From: Warburgia ugandensis
Taxonomy: Eukaryota; Streptophyta; Magnoliopsida; Canellales; Canellaceae
DNA length: 64,000 nt
Assembly: GCA_035236585.1 (NCBI GenBank)
Contig: CP141139.1
Span: 49,979,217-50,043,216, forward strand
Direction of reading: 5' to 3'
The notes beneath the pieces are model-generated. The model was not told where the DNA came from and did not search any database. It was given only the letters and a program-made list of their open reading frames with translations. Shown here one piece after another: positions 12,181 through 25,437 of this stretch (the stretch's first letter is position 1; every line of letters begins with the position of its first letter). A program made the position numbers and the translations under genes.

Positions 12181-14970
12181 AAACATGACACAATTTTTAG
12201 CGTGCATTTTTGAGTTGACTCGAAAATGACATGAATACGATAAGATTCAACCCTAACTTGCTAAATCTTGTCGTGCCATATTTTGCCTCCCCTAGTCATA
12301 TGTACAAATTTATCATTATTTAGGTTTCACAATCTGAGTACTTAAATGTTAATTAAAACTAATAAATGCTAAAAGAATAAAATAGAAACTAAATTTTTAC
12401 ATGTGGAAGAGGAGACGGAAAGCGAAAACCATAACAAAAAAAAGATGATGATATATACACCCCTTTTTCTTACTCGGAACACCACTTTTTGTATGAAGAG
12501 ATAGAGATAGGTAGAGAGAGAAAATGTATGTCATAGGTAGAAAAAGGGTGTATATATCATTGTCCTAAAAAATGAAGAGAAATTAAAGAGGAAAAGTTTT
12601 TTGCTCTAGCTCTGCATCTGCTAGGTTTAGATTGGAAGGACTTTTCTCCATTTTCTGAGGATTAATTTGATCCATGATGAATGCCAAGTTTTTGTAAAAA
12701 AAATTCGTATCCTAATAGTAATGGATTTGATTTGCATATTAATGACAGCTTTTTCATGTGGATGATTAAAATGGAGTTTGAATGGATGCTTTTGAAGTTC
12801 AGGTTCTAATCTCAGAAATATGGTATACTTTCTTTGTGTTATCTAGGTTATCTCTACTATAGGGGAGAAATATGACACCATATGAATTGATAATCCTAAG
12901 TTTTGATATAAGTCTAAGGAGTTAGTTTGTTCTTGGAATCGAAGGTCACCTCGGGTTTTGCTCATGAGTAGAACTCCCAAGTTAGCAATATCTTTTGAAA
13001 TATGAGTTCTTCTTTTTTTTAAAGAAAAGTTTGAAATATGTTCTTCTTTTTCTAAAGAAAAGCTCTTTTGAAATCTGTATTTTGAAAGGGTTTTAGGTGG
13101 ATTGAGGTATAAATGGCAAATTGTTCTTTGTATCTAGTGCTAAAGAGACATGAAAGAACAATATTGTTTTTACTTTTGATCAAAAGCAGCAAAAATTTAG
13201 CTTCTTTGTTTTAAAGATTTGTTTATTTCTTGATGAATAGAATGTTTTTGATCAAATGCCTACAAAACATTTCTTTTGTAATGCAATTGTTCATGAGTGT
13301 CATATTTGAGAATTCATCACTAACATGTGGTGCTAGATGGATATCTAAAAATTCGACAATCTCAAAATTGTAGTGCTATATCATCTCAGAAAACTTTGAA
13401 TTATTGTACTTCTGAAGAAAAAACCTTGAATTGTTGAGAACTAACAAAGAAAACAATGCATACCCCATTAGAAAAGAGATTGATAATCAGGTACTAGTTG
13501 GAAATGCTTTGATCTTAGTGTTTGGTTTTCCCTTTCTGCTTGGTCTCTTCTTCCATTGCAATTTCAATTTTGTTCTTTTTGCATTTAAGTATTGAGCATG
13601 TACTTATTGCCCTAGTCTGTAAGTTGCAGAAAACAACAAATATGTCATGCGCCTATAAAAAATACTCAATAAATTGATAATCCTTGTCTATGGCATCTCT
13701 TAACAAGAGATTGAATAGCCATCCTTTTGGACTAATGTCACACCCTCTTTTGGTTTTGAGGAAGAACTACAAGTGGGGCCAACCTTCTTGGATGATCTAA
13801 ACAATTCACATAACCATTTGGTTGTAGTTGGGAAATACTTTGACGAGCATTTACTTTGGAGGACCATGCTAATGATTTTTCTAAGCTGTTTGGAAGACCA
13901 TTGGTTTTACTACTTTCCATTTTTTAAATCAAAACAACTCAGAAAAGGTGTCAAATAACACATGTGTGTGTTTGCATGGAATTTAAAATGAGTGCTCCTG
14001 TCATTTCCCCACGGGACTACCATGAACACCCATTTGAAGCTTGATAGGTGTTTATAGTATTTGAAATGGGTGTTCCTATTAGTTCTCTCTTCTCTAAATT
14101 CTTTAACCTTTTATCTGTACCAATCCAACTTTTCTTCTTTTGGATATGTCTAAAGACAACATGAGCGTAGGGTCTGTATAGTTAAGGATCCATGTGCATA
14201 ACGATGTAATCTAGATGTCTACTATTAGAGCACTATTAGAAACTTAACTAAGTGGCCGACTTCAATAGGAGAAGCAATTTCAAGGCATAAAATTTCATAC
14301 CGTGCACCTACAGGGTTGTAAATGGTTTACCCAGAACCAAAAAACCAACAAAAGCTAGACAAAATTATTAGGGTATGGTTACTCAATTGGAACCAATAAT
14401 ACAATAATAATTTTCATTTTAAAAAACCAAGTCTTATTGACATAATATCAATTTTTATGCCCAAGTACCTAGATCCAAACTAAAAAACTATTAATTAATA
14501 CATAGAAATATCCGTACAATGTTATCTTAAACTTTAGTATATTACAAAATAATTTAATAATTTAATATGTAATAAATTTTATTACTAATTAGTTATCCTT
14601 TTATACTATTTTATATTTAATTTATTTAAAATTAGATTAGGATTTGATATAGTTTCTCTCCAACTTAAATTGATGTTTGTCTTTAACTCTAGTTTCTCGC
14701 CACTTTATGTATATTTGGTCATATTTTTTGTTTCTTTGCTTATTTGTATTCATGTCTAATATGTCTAACTTCTTTACTTCTATATATCTACTCATCTAAT
14801 TCTTTACTTTGTAAAGAATATAGTTGATGTTCTTCAATAAGAAGGTTGAAATATTTAACAAACAAGTTAGTCTTATAAATATTTTTTATATTAACTCTAT
14901 TTGTGTTTTTTCAAACATGCCTATTTTGAATTCATGTCAAAGTTAAATCCGATATGCTATGGACACCAAT
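12181..14970. other. Intergenic AT-rich DNA, nothing recognised
   Basis: Short chance frames only. No domain, RNA gene or inverted repeat could be supported. Confidence 0.5.
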
Positions 14971-15005
<35 letters not shown>

Positions 15006-15940
15006 TATCAAAGCATTATCCTGATTAGGGGTTCGCTATGCAAATCTTGTTACTCCATTCACCTCCATCAAGTGGCATTCTTTAGTTAAGTCTAGAAGTT
15101 TTTAATCTTTTCTCACCACTTCTAGCCACGTACTTTTGGGCCTTCCCCTTGCCCTTTTAGATCCTTAGACTTGGATTGATTCACTCCTTCTAACAGGTGT
15201 CATTTTTTGTCTCTGTTGAAAATGTCCAAACCATATAAGTCTACCCTCTCTCATGTTGTTACCTATTGGTGCTACTTCTAAGTTTTTAGTTTACATTTCT
15301 AATTCTATTTGTTCTTGTATTGCTACTCATATGTATCAACATCATCATTTTAGCTACACTCATCCTATGCATGTGATGTTCATTAACTACCCAACATTCT
15401 AATTTATAAAGCATTGTTGGCCTTATAGCCATTCTATGAAAATTTTCTTTCATTTTGACTAACACCCACTGATCATGCAAAACTCTAACCTGCTTAGATT
15501 CTTTGGATAACATCCCTCTCAATCTCTTTGCTCTCATAAATTATTGATTCTATTCCTCTTCTTGCTCAAATTGCATTTCGTATACTCTATCTTAGTTCAT
15601 AATTTAAAATCCTTTAAACTCATAACATATTTTCACAACTCAAGTTTTATGTTAAGCCCTCCCTTATCTTATCAATCAAAGCTATGTCATCTGCAAATAA
15701 CATGCACCATGAGATCACCTCGTGCAAATGTTTTGTTAACTCATCCATAACCAATGTCAATAGGTACAAACTTAATGTTAATCCTTGGTACATTCTTATA
15801 TTGATGAAAAAATCATCAATCTCTCTGCTAATGATCATTAACATTTATTACCTCCCTCATACATATCCTTAATCATGTCCAAGTATCCCCTTGAAACCCC
15901 CTTTCTCACCCAATATTAACTCTCTGGGTACCAATATAAT
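14971..15940 (-). mobile_element. RTE-type LINE, 5'-truncated copy A
   Basis: The 3' part of a plant RTE-like LINE on the minus strand. It ends in an (ATC)n tail on the plus strand (14971-15004), the simple-repeat tail typical of RTE elements. The reverse transcriptase reads YLDMIKDMYEGG, LSLYLLTLVMDELTKHL and CMLFADDIALIDKIREGLT, with the FADD catalytic motif kept. Downstream come HDQWVLVKMKENFHRMAIRP and LYKLECWVVNEHHMH in the C-terminal region. Stops and frameshifts break it. The left truncation is at about 15940, just upstream of the ggtacccagagag stretch. Confidence 0.9.
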
Positions 15941-17559
15941 GTGTTTTTAACCTTTATGTAATTTTCTATGCTATATTCTTACTTGCCTATATAATAGTTA
16001 AACAATAACTACATGCATACTTAGTATATAAATAATTAAATAACCAAAAATAACGAACAACCTAACTTTAGGCATCTTAATTATTTGCCTTATATAATTT
16101 TCTCCTTACCGAACTTTAGGCATCTTAATTATTTGCCTTATTACAATTTTCTCCTTTATATGTTAGAACTATTAAATACCCGAAAATAGAACTGTTAAAT
16201 ACGCAAGAGTTTTAGACTAGAAACCTAACTCTAGAACGACACAGGACTAAAAAATGTAAAAATTTTAATAATACAATTACTATTTCCCATGGAACCAGAC
16301 CGCTTCAACCCCTATTTACTTGATACCCAAGTACAATCACAGCAGACATGAGCAAACTCTTGATTAATAAATTTACTTGTTGCCCGATCCAATTGCAACT
16401 CCAGACGTCCAAGTTCCTCTAAATTTCTTCCTCTTTGTATCTTGGCCCAACATACCAAGCGGGTGCCTCACATTGACCCAATGGCTCTAAACTTTCAAAT
16501 TCAGGTTCTTTATTCCCAAAAATGCCCTCTTCCCCACCCCTCTCGGCCACAACATAAAAGAATAGGTGAAGCATGACTACTCAACAACCTTCAATGGGCC
16601 ACAAGGTGTCCAACGACCACATTTTCTTAAGACCTCCTTTATCATCTGAAACGTTCATCTCCTTCCATCTTGGATCTCTCATGGACCAAAAAGCATATGG
16701 ATTGATTTATACTGGATCTCAAATTTGGTTGCATATCAAAGTTTCTAAAACTGTTCACTTCCAAGCAGAACTTATTAATCGGTAGAATCAACCGAACCTC
16801 GTGGGTTTTAATCCATTACATCTCTGAAGGTAGAACAAGAAGATGAACTAGTGTGATCATGCAAAAGGTGGATGCCCCCCCCTTTGTGGTCAGTTTAGAA
16901 TTCCTCCTTAATCATTACCATGAAGAGCCAAAAAACAAAAATTCAACTGATACAATTTAAGCAGAGAGCAAATTCCTACTAGAATGCTGTTTCAATCGCA
17001 TAGATGATTAAATCAGGCTTCTTGTGCATGAAACCATGAGAGATTTCTCTCAATGGAGCCTAAGACATAATGTCCAGTATATGATCCCAATTGTAATCCA
17101 TTGATAGTCAACAGGCCAAAACCAGTAAAGTCCAAACCCTCCCACACACACACAAGAAAAAGGGGTAAGTCAAAGCATCCATACTGGGATAAGAGAAGAT
17201 CAAGTAGCAAGATTTAAAAAAGAAAAGTTTGAAACAACTTATCTTCAAAAGCAAGCAGTTTTAGATACTTCAGGCATATATAGTCTTGCCGAAGAAATAA
17301 ACTTTTTATCACTCACCCCCATTTTGCAGATAAGCAAGCTAAATATTATAATATTTTGGTAATGGATAGGAGGCTGAAGAACATTGGCGGGCGACTGCTT
17401 TAATTCAATTCCTGTCATGGAAATCCTGTACCTTGATAGAAGAACTGTAACAGTAGCTACTACACCTACGTATCTTCCGAGTCTGATAAGATGAGCCGTA
17501 ACGGCTCCTAGAAAAATCTTCAAGTTAAATACAAATAACAAACAGAAATTGGGGAAGAG
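15941..17559. other. Intergenic region downstream of eIF5A, with a MITE-like segment
   Basis: No gene seen. About 16.56-16.80 kb contains a stretch related to the inverted-repeat element in eIF5A intron 1 (22.86-23.22 kb): both share catatggatt-atttata, aagtttc-aaaactgttca and flanking sequence in the same order. The eIF5A 3' UTR must occupy the part just below 17560, but I found no canonical AATAAA signal to fix its end. Confidence 0.45.
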
Positions 17560-20500
17560 CTACTTTGGACCAATGTCCTTGAGTGCACAGATCTGTTCTT
17601 CTCCCATGGCAGACATCACAGTCACAACTAGATCTTTCCCATCAGCAAACCCGTCTTTAATCTGCATTATTGAACAAATGTCACCATTGTTAGTGGCTAA
17701 AATTGTCCAGCAGCTCCATACAACAAGTCAAACAGAAACTTCGCACTAGACAACCCAAGTAGTCCTACACTAAAAGAAATAACAGAGAAATCAATCTTCG
17801 AGGAAGCAGCAGAACTATCACATAATCAATAGTCCACAAATATGACGGCCCATTGTATAGATCCTTGATTCTAAGAATCCTTTGCACACGCACGAAAAAA
17901 GGCATATTGTATCCTTTGGATACTCTATCCTGAAATTTTAATGTTAAAAGCAATCCCTCCAGCAGAAATCATAATCCAAATCAGCCAGAAAAAAAGGCAC
18001 AATTTGGAGCCACAGGTAGGCTGGCCATGGATGAAGTAGCCCTGGGGGTTAAGCCGTTGGCTCAGCAATAAAAATAAGAACAATAAAACTGACATGTTCA
18101 TATAGCAGCCAATTATCAAGTATCCACTTGTTATAGAAGTAATAAATTCTACTACCACTTGCTTCTGAAAGATCTGAATATCACAGGCCATGTACATAAA
18201 ACCTATAAAATAACGCACCCAAACTGGTGTTTAATCATGCTGAGAAATCAAAACCTCTAAAACAAAGGCATTCTTACCCTTCCAAATCCCTACTTGGACG
18301 ATATCAAAATACAGTAGCACAACATCCACAAAACTCATATGGAAAGAAACTATAATTGGTTTCTAATGATAAATGAACCAAGCAGAAATTTCCTAGCTGA
18401 TTTTCCTACATCAGCATCTTAGACTTTTCCATCTGATGCATGAATGCTCCCCCCCATCGGTCACTTAGAGTTTTCTATTTGGAGCAAAGCACCAATTTTT
18501 CCTTTTTTTAATGTAGCAAAGCATTATTATTCCTTGATATAATGTCATGTCTTACTCTCCGCATTTTCATCTTGCAACTGTTCCCACTTATACGGAGAAC
18601 CCGAGGGTTCAAGATCTCATGCAGATAATCCAACCTACTCCCTGTCAGCATCAGAAGTCTAATATCTTAGCAAGGGATGGTTGGATAAATGACTTGTGTT
18701 CATAAGGGAGAGTGAGCTTTTCAAGATAGCTAAACTGTCCTAACCTATTTCCATCAATGTCTACCATTCTAGCATGAAAGGGTTTGAAAATGGTCTCTAT
18801 GTGTGGGTGCAGGCTTTTGACTGCTGCAGTAGTATGATTTTACACTCCACAGGGTTAGATATTCAACATTTTTCTTCAATTTAAGGTGTCTGGTGCATGT
18901 GCACATTATGAATAAACTACGCACAAAGCCTCTCTCCAAAAGGAAAACCACTACACACATGAGGGTGCATGAAACTGATGTGTAGTTTATTGAATACACA
19001 TACACCTAACATGTCAATTCCATACACCTAATTGTAAAATTTAGCTTCAGGTCGCCCCAATTTTGATAGCACCTATCCTTTGCTTAAAACGTAAATGGGA
19101 GCAAAAACTAGGAAGAAAGGGTTGACTTCGCTGCTAAAACAAGTACTGGCATAGCTTGGGCAATTCAGATTCCTTTTTAAAATAATGTGTTGGTTGCTAT
19201 GGAAACAATTCAGACAACTTGGAGGAATCAAGATATTGATTCAGGAGTTTTTAAATAGTGTTCCATGAAATGGCACAAAGTTCAGCACATTCAACCACAT
19301 AGTTTTTTAAATATTTTTCTTGAACATAGATCTGAATCATCTCAAATTAAGAAACACTATTTCAGGAAGAAGTGTGCCTAGAGCTAAGGCTCATAATTGT
19401 TTCAATTAACTTATAAAATACGAACACGGAGAAACATAGCCTTCAACCCAATAATTATATTTTTATATTGTGACAATAAAGTAACAGAATAGATAATTCA
19501 AATTCATAATTATGTTTTTATGCAAAAAGTATCAAAGTTTAATTTACAATGTACTTGAACAATTGCAGCTCAAAATAAGGTTGCTTGCTTGAACATTTTA
19601 AACCAAGAGTAGACATGAGTACAGCTGGCAGCAACAATAAGACTTCACACAATGAATGAATCATTAACAATTTACACTTCAAAATGTGCCAAATATCTAT
19701 ATAATACTTCTGAACATCTATTCTATTTCCCAATTAATGGTGCCCTGAATCCAACAAGGAAAATCATCTACAGAATAAGTAAAATTTTGCCAGCAGTTCT
19801 ATAGTAACAGCCAATCTATCCAAGTAATCATCATGAAACAGGCGTGAGAAGATTTGACGGTTACTAAGAGAAAAATATCAGATAAGGGAAACCTGTACCA
19901 GTAATTAAAACAACAATCTTGACAACTGAAGGACAGTCGAGCAAAACATAATCCTGCTACATTCAGTTATTAGGAAGTAGAGTGTGTAAAAAACTGCATG
20001 CTATATGTGTAAGAAAATTTTGTCCACTGACCTGCGTGAGCAGATTGTCATCAGTTGGAAGCCTTAAATCATCCTTGGTATTACCATTTTCAGTCAACAA
20101 ACTCACCTGCAACATGCAATGTGAACTCATTTCGAGATTCATAGACCTATTCTAAAGGTTCATTGGTAGAAAAAACTAAAATATACAAATCCATCTTCAG
20201 AGATATCAATCAGCTGGTAGTCAGTACGAGTGACATGGGGTACCTGCACCAAAAGATAATCCAATAGATAGCATGAGGCAAGCGAACTTTTGAAATTTAG
20301 GACAGAAAAATTGTATAATAACAAGGCAATAGCATGGAGCAGCTTACATCACAGTTGTGAGAAGAGGGTACAATATCCTCAAGTTTTTTGCCACTGAAGA
20401 TATCAATTCCAACAAAGTGACATTTTGCATGACCATGCTTGCCAGTTTTGGAAGTTGAAACCTCAACCACCTACTTCAGACAAACAACCGCCAACTTAAT

Positions 20501-23500
20501 CACCAAAAAGGAAAAATATGAGATAAGGACAAAAACAGGAATCTTTAGTATGCTATGTTCTTCCAACAAACAGTTTACACATGATCCAAAGTTCAACTAA
20601 GTGCACAGAAAAGTAATTAATCCCCTCGCTTTGAAGTTCCCACACTTGAAAGTGAAGGTCATCGTGGGAACAGTACTGTCCTAAAATGAGCTAAAGGTAA
20701 TAAGTAGTAAAACAAGTTAAATAACTGATTAGATACTGCAAACAAGCATTCTCCTGTCACAAGCGCAGTTAGGACACAACAAATTTGATGTATAAAATGC
20801 AGCTAACATTCAGGGGTCAAGTGATTGCTCGAAGAACTACCAGCCAAATCCAACCTTTCAAACTTACACCAATTCGGCATATGCAAATTGATGCATCTCT
20901 TCTTACAGAAACTCTTGACAAAATCTAATTTTGGAACTATTTGATTCAGAAAAAGATCAAAACCAGACAGCAGTGGAATTACCAAGGAAACTATATACAG
21001 AATGACTATCTTAGATCAGAACGTGACCACAACTAAGCTATAGAATGTATTTTACATACTTTTAAAAAATAAAGTAAAGGAGAGAGAACTGAATAAGCGT
21101 AACATCACTGACCTCGACTATTATGTTTATATAGATACACTGAACAGCTATATACCATATCATACAGTATCTGATTCACAGATTCCAATGATTCTCGTGA
21201 GATACTGCTAGATTTCTTGTATATGTTTCTTTTTTTACTCTAAGTACACAGAACCACATCAATGCTAACTTTGAGTTTTCTGATTTTAACACAGCATTTC
21301 ATACAGAAACAAAACATTAAACTAATTAATATAATATTGACAAATTAATTTTGTGAACAAGTCATACAGCTAACATGAGCATTGCCTGTAAGAAGTAACT
21401 CCATGTATATACATATAAATATAGATGTAGTATGTGTGCATATACATGCATGGTTCCATAACCATATACACCTAGCACATGCAACGAAACTGATGCAAAA
21501 ACTGGGGTAGTAGTTCTTTCTCAAAAAGGAAAAGAAAAGATAATTGAAATAAGGAAACAACTGAAATAGTTATTGATTGAAAATTTTCAACTCGTGCAAA
21601 TAGCTGAGATCAAAAGAAGAAAAGAAACGGAAATATACAAATGCAAGATGACAACCATCCATTACAGACCAAAGGAAATGGATGCTTCTACTTTAGATAA
21701 AAAACAAACAACCTCAGCAAAGTAAATAGAAGCAAAAAGATAACAGCAAAAGAAGGCAACAAGTTTAAAATATAAGAAAGCCACAGAAAATAGCAGAAAA
21801 TGAGAAACAAATGAATCCAGCTTTGGAAAAAAGAAGAAAAAAATTGAGTAAAGCTTCACTATATGACTTGACAATCACAAGCATCATCCATATACAAACC
21901 AATGAAAAACAAATAATAAACAAAGCAATTAAGATAAGAGACTCTAAACTAGAAAGTCAATTCAAATGAAGAGACTATAAAATAGAAAACAAATTCAAAT
22001 GAATAAATGATTGATCCCTCCACAAAAACTAGAAATGTCTCAAGCATCCTGGAAAAAAAAAAAATGAAGACAACTTCTAGTATCAAAATCATATCTTTTT
22101 AAATATCAACCAAAAAGCAACCAATACTTTTTGGTTTAATGAATGGCAAGAGCAGCCAATACTTCAATCAACAAAATCCATATATGCTAGTGATAGGCCA
22201 GGCCAATTCAAGCTTCATAGAAAAGTAACCCTGTAAAACAAAGAAATCATGTATGTCAATATGTAAATAACATACAGAAAACATTAAAACTAGAAACCTT
22301 AAATATCTAGAAGAAATCCAAAGTCCAGCTCTTGAAAGTAAATTAAAATAAAACCATAAAAACAACGTAGCTATTTATATGGTGGATTTGCATCTTTCTG
22401 TTTGTTCCATATTAAAGTGAGGTCCACTATTTCAATGACCCAAACCATTCATTTAGTACAATAAGCAAAAGCATGAGTAACAGGGAAAAAAGAAAAGAAA
22501 AGGTTATAGCCGTTTTGTAAATATAAGACTTGATTTTGTTGATGAACAATAAAATGTTGCTTTTTTTCTTTCTAACCATTCTAACCACCAGTTAGAAAGC
22601 CATAAATCAGATGGATGGCAGCACTAAAGCATGGGTCATCCATATCATCACCTGGCATATTGATTGTTTAGATACATGAAAATAGTGGCCCTACTTGTAC
22701 TTTTACTTGCCAAAAATATGAGCATTCAACTGGAAAGAATAGAAATTTCCCAGTATGCTAAAATGTATAAAAAGTCTACATGGTGGGCACATATATTTAT
22801 ATTTAGAAACTATGAAATTGGGCCCAGTTTCTGGCAATCCAAACTCATCTAAGTGGTGAGGAATGGCAAACTCACCGCACTAGATCTGATCTAGCTACCC
22901 ATTTTTTGGAACCCACTTTTGTATGATCCGCATCGTTCATCTCATTGCTCCAACTTTAGATTTCTTACAGGTCAAAATCATATGGATTAATGATTGTAGC
23001 TTCTAGGAAACTGTGTCATTTATAAAGTTTCAAAACTGTTCATTCTTAGTCACAGTTTTTCAGATGCTTTTAGATGCTACAATCATTTAAATCACTCGCT
23101 TTATAATCCATAAGACATCTAAATCTGGACCAATGATACAAACAAGTAGGATAATTAACAGGTGGGCTACAGAAAAAGTGGCCTCTACAACAGACCCATA
23201 GTGGAGTCAGCTTAGCTTTCCTCTCCATGTGGTAGATAATTTTACGGATGAGCTATACACTGGAATTTAAGCCAATTCGATATTCTAAGCCCTTGCTATG
23301 TGAACTCAATCCGATAACACTAAGCCTTGCTTTGTCAACTCAATGGAGCAGTTACAACAGAAAAAAGAGAGAAATGGGGGCGATGTACATCCATCAGCAA
23401 AACCTTGACACATCAAAGGCCTGTAATTATCGAATGGTGGAGGCTTTGTGCATCAGTCAGGCCCAAGACATCCTGCCGGAGGAACGTAATCATTGAAGTC

Positions 23501-24056
23501 TAGGTCCCGTTGGTTGGCCGTGAAAATATGCACATCCACCATAAAACAGCTCAATCAATAAAAAGAACAAAACACCTGACAATCCAGGAGATAGGAAAGT
23601 TCAGCAAATATTACGGAATTTCAATCTAAAATTACAAGGATCTCAGATTAGCTAAGCACATTCCATGTTCAAAAGAAACAATTTTGACACTTAGATTACA
23701 AACATAACAAAAAGCAATCATGGAAATTGAAAATGCATTAAGAATCCGCAAGAACTCTAGAATTCCAGTTCCATAAGAAAACCTAACAGCAAACAGAAGA
23801 ATCAGAGCAACAAAAATCATGAAATTTCACAATATCCACCCATAATAACTCAAACCTTCACTAACTCGAAATATCGAAAGAATGCGAACAACAAAATAAT
23901 GAAATATATTCAAAATTAAGAGGAAAGGAAAACCTTGCAGGGCCTTTGTTTGATAACGATGTAACCGTTCTTTCGGATCGCTCCTGCCTGTTGAGGATAA
24001 GTCTTGGAAGCTCCGGCATCAGCCTTGGATTCGAAGTGGTGCTCTTCGTCCGACAT
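17560..24056 (-). CDS. eIF5A: Eukaryotic translation initiation factor 5A (eIF5A), five exons
   Basis: eIF5A binds the ribosome and promotes peptide-bond formation at stalling motifs and at termination; it acts mainly in the cytoplasm. Coding exons are 24056-23934, 20470-20348, 20243-20187, 20106-20032 and 17661-17560, together 159 codons plus TAG, the usual plant length. All four introns are GT-AG and phase 0. The protein starts [15 protein letters not shown] and ends [13 protein letters not shown]. The SH3-like N-terminal domain carries [12 protein letters not shown] with Lys52 as the expected hypusine site, which needs deoxyhypusine synthase and hydroxylase. The OB-fold C-terminal domain starts around [10 protein letters not shown]. 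No stop, frameshift or lost key residue was seen, so it should be functional. Introns 1 (3.46 kb) and 4 (2.37 kb) are unusually long for such a small gene, and intron 1 holds a MITE-like element. The start is the only ATG that gives the conserved plant N-terminus. Confidence 0.97.
22856..23220. mobile_element. MITE-like inverted repeat in eIF5A intron 1
   Basis: The two halves are imperfect reverse complements. On the left, ctttagatttcttacagg, catatggattaatgattgta and aaaactgttcattcttag occur in order. The right half read backwards gives agatttagatgtcttatgga, aatgattgtagc and aagaatgaacagttt-type sequence. It has no coding capacity. A related copy lies near 16.6 kb. The superfamily is not determined because the exact ends and target duplication are unclear. 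Confidence 0.55.
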
Positions 24057-24260
24057 GATTTCCCAGGGGGTAGATATCAAATAGAGGGGAAGACTTTGCA
24101 GGGCGTGGCGAAGATGAGCTCCGCCTAACGCCACCGATTTATATACTCTTGGTTTGAAGAGAGGAACAGTTTTCGCGACGTCGAGGGTTTCATAATTCTC
24201 CTTAGAAAATGTCTTACGTCCGGATTATTTTGGGCCGTCGGCTCTGGGATGACGTGAACG
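24057..24260 (-). promoter_or_regulatory. eIF5A core promoter and 5' leader
   Basis: On the gene strand a TATA box, TATATAAAT (24145-24137), lies about 80 bases before the ATG, so a start near 24105-24110 and a short leader are likely. Farther upstream are a GACGTC palindrome (24177-24182), a telo-box-like AAACCCT on the gene strand (24190-24184), TGGGCC (24231-24236, plus strand) and TGACGTG (24250-24256). A telo-box together with site II TGGGCC is a known pairing in plant ribosomal-protein and translation-factor promoters. The use of these sites here is inferred. Confidence 0.65.
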
Positions 24261-25437
24261 GTGGGTTTTGATTGTATGGATTTGGCGTTGCACTGACGCG
24301 AGGTGGGAGCTTGCTGTCACTAAAACAGAATCTCCTCCCAGAATAAGAGGGTTGAAGTACGGTGGTTTGCGTGGCTACTTCAATACTTACTCCGCTGAGT
24401 CCTTGACGCTCACCCACAGCGGGACCCAAACAATAAAGATTTCAGTCGGATTGGAACGAGACCATTTTGAGAGTCGCTTCTAGTTTAGAATACCAGAACT
24501 AAGTTCTTTGGTTTCAGTTCTATTCTTAGTCCTCGTATGTCTTCCAACCTACACTAATTCTTGAATGTTTCTTTAAGTTAATGAAAGGGTAATGATAACA
24601 ATACTAGGATAAAAATATAGATTTTTCGTGTGAACTCATTCAAAGTACCACATGCCAGAGAAAATGAATCCTCATCAATAATAATTAACCTATAATTCTT
24701 AGGCATGCTCAATTAATATATTCTTTTTTTTATAGTTACTTAAGACCATATATCATTCATGAATAGCTACAGACTAGCATCAAAAGTTAGGACTGAATAA
24801 TTTTAAAGTTAAAGTTTTGTTCTTTAACTACACATGTTCTTAAAAACTCTTACTTTAACAATACCAACAAAGACAAACTGTTACAATTCCCCAAAGCAAT
24901 CGTATGTCAATTATAGAAGTATGAACAAACTAAGGTAGTGCCACTATCCAACTAAGCATGGTACATAAAATCTAATGAAAGTCTTTGAGCATTTGATTTT
25001 GATTTGGGGCTTTTTAGTTTGGGTAAAATAGTGTCTTTTGTTTCCCCTACCACTAATTGGGTTAAAAAAATCTATTTTACCTTCAATAGCATATTGTCAA
25101 CAAATTTGTTGAGGCATCTTTAATCTTATAAAAATTGAGTTAAAAATACTAAATTTATCCTCAATTAAATTAAGATTAGAATTAGATAAGAAGGGTATTA
25201 TAGTTTGGTAATTCTATTGTTGTTTCGACTCTTTCATAATAAAATTGGAACCATGCCAAATTTAATATAGTTCTATTGGAAAAGAATTGGAACCTGATCA
25301 TGATTCTAATTGAAGGGCCAAAACCTAATTTTTTGTTTTAGTTTCCTTTCGGTTCTTTTGTGTCTCTTTGGCATCTCTAAAGAAAGTCTTATTAGTTATG
25401 TTCACATGGGACTATTGTGACAAGCTTAGTCTTAGTC
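24261..25437. other. Upstream of eIF5A, nothing recognised
   Basis: The first 170 bases are GC-richer than the surroundings, with short frames on both strands, and are probably distal promoter. Beyond that it is AT-rich with no coding or repeat signal I can support. Confidence 0.45.

Noticed and set aside
17245-17541. 98-residue minus-strand frame just downstream of eIF5A
   Set aside because: It lies in the expected 3' UTR, has no recognised domain and no separate gene signals.
23946-24128. Plus-strand frame over eIF5A exon 1
   Set aside because: Antisense shadow of the well-supported first exon.
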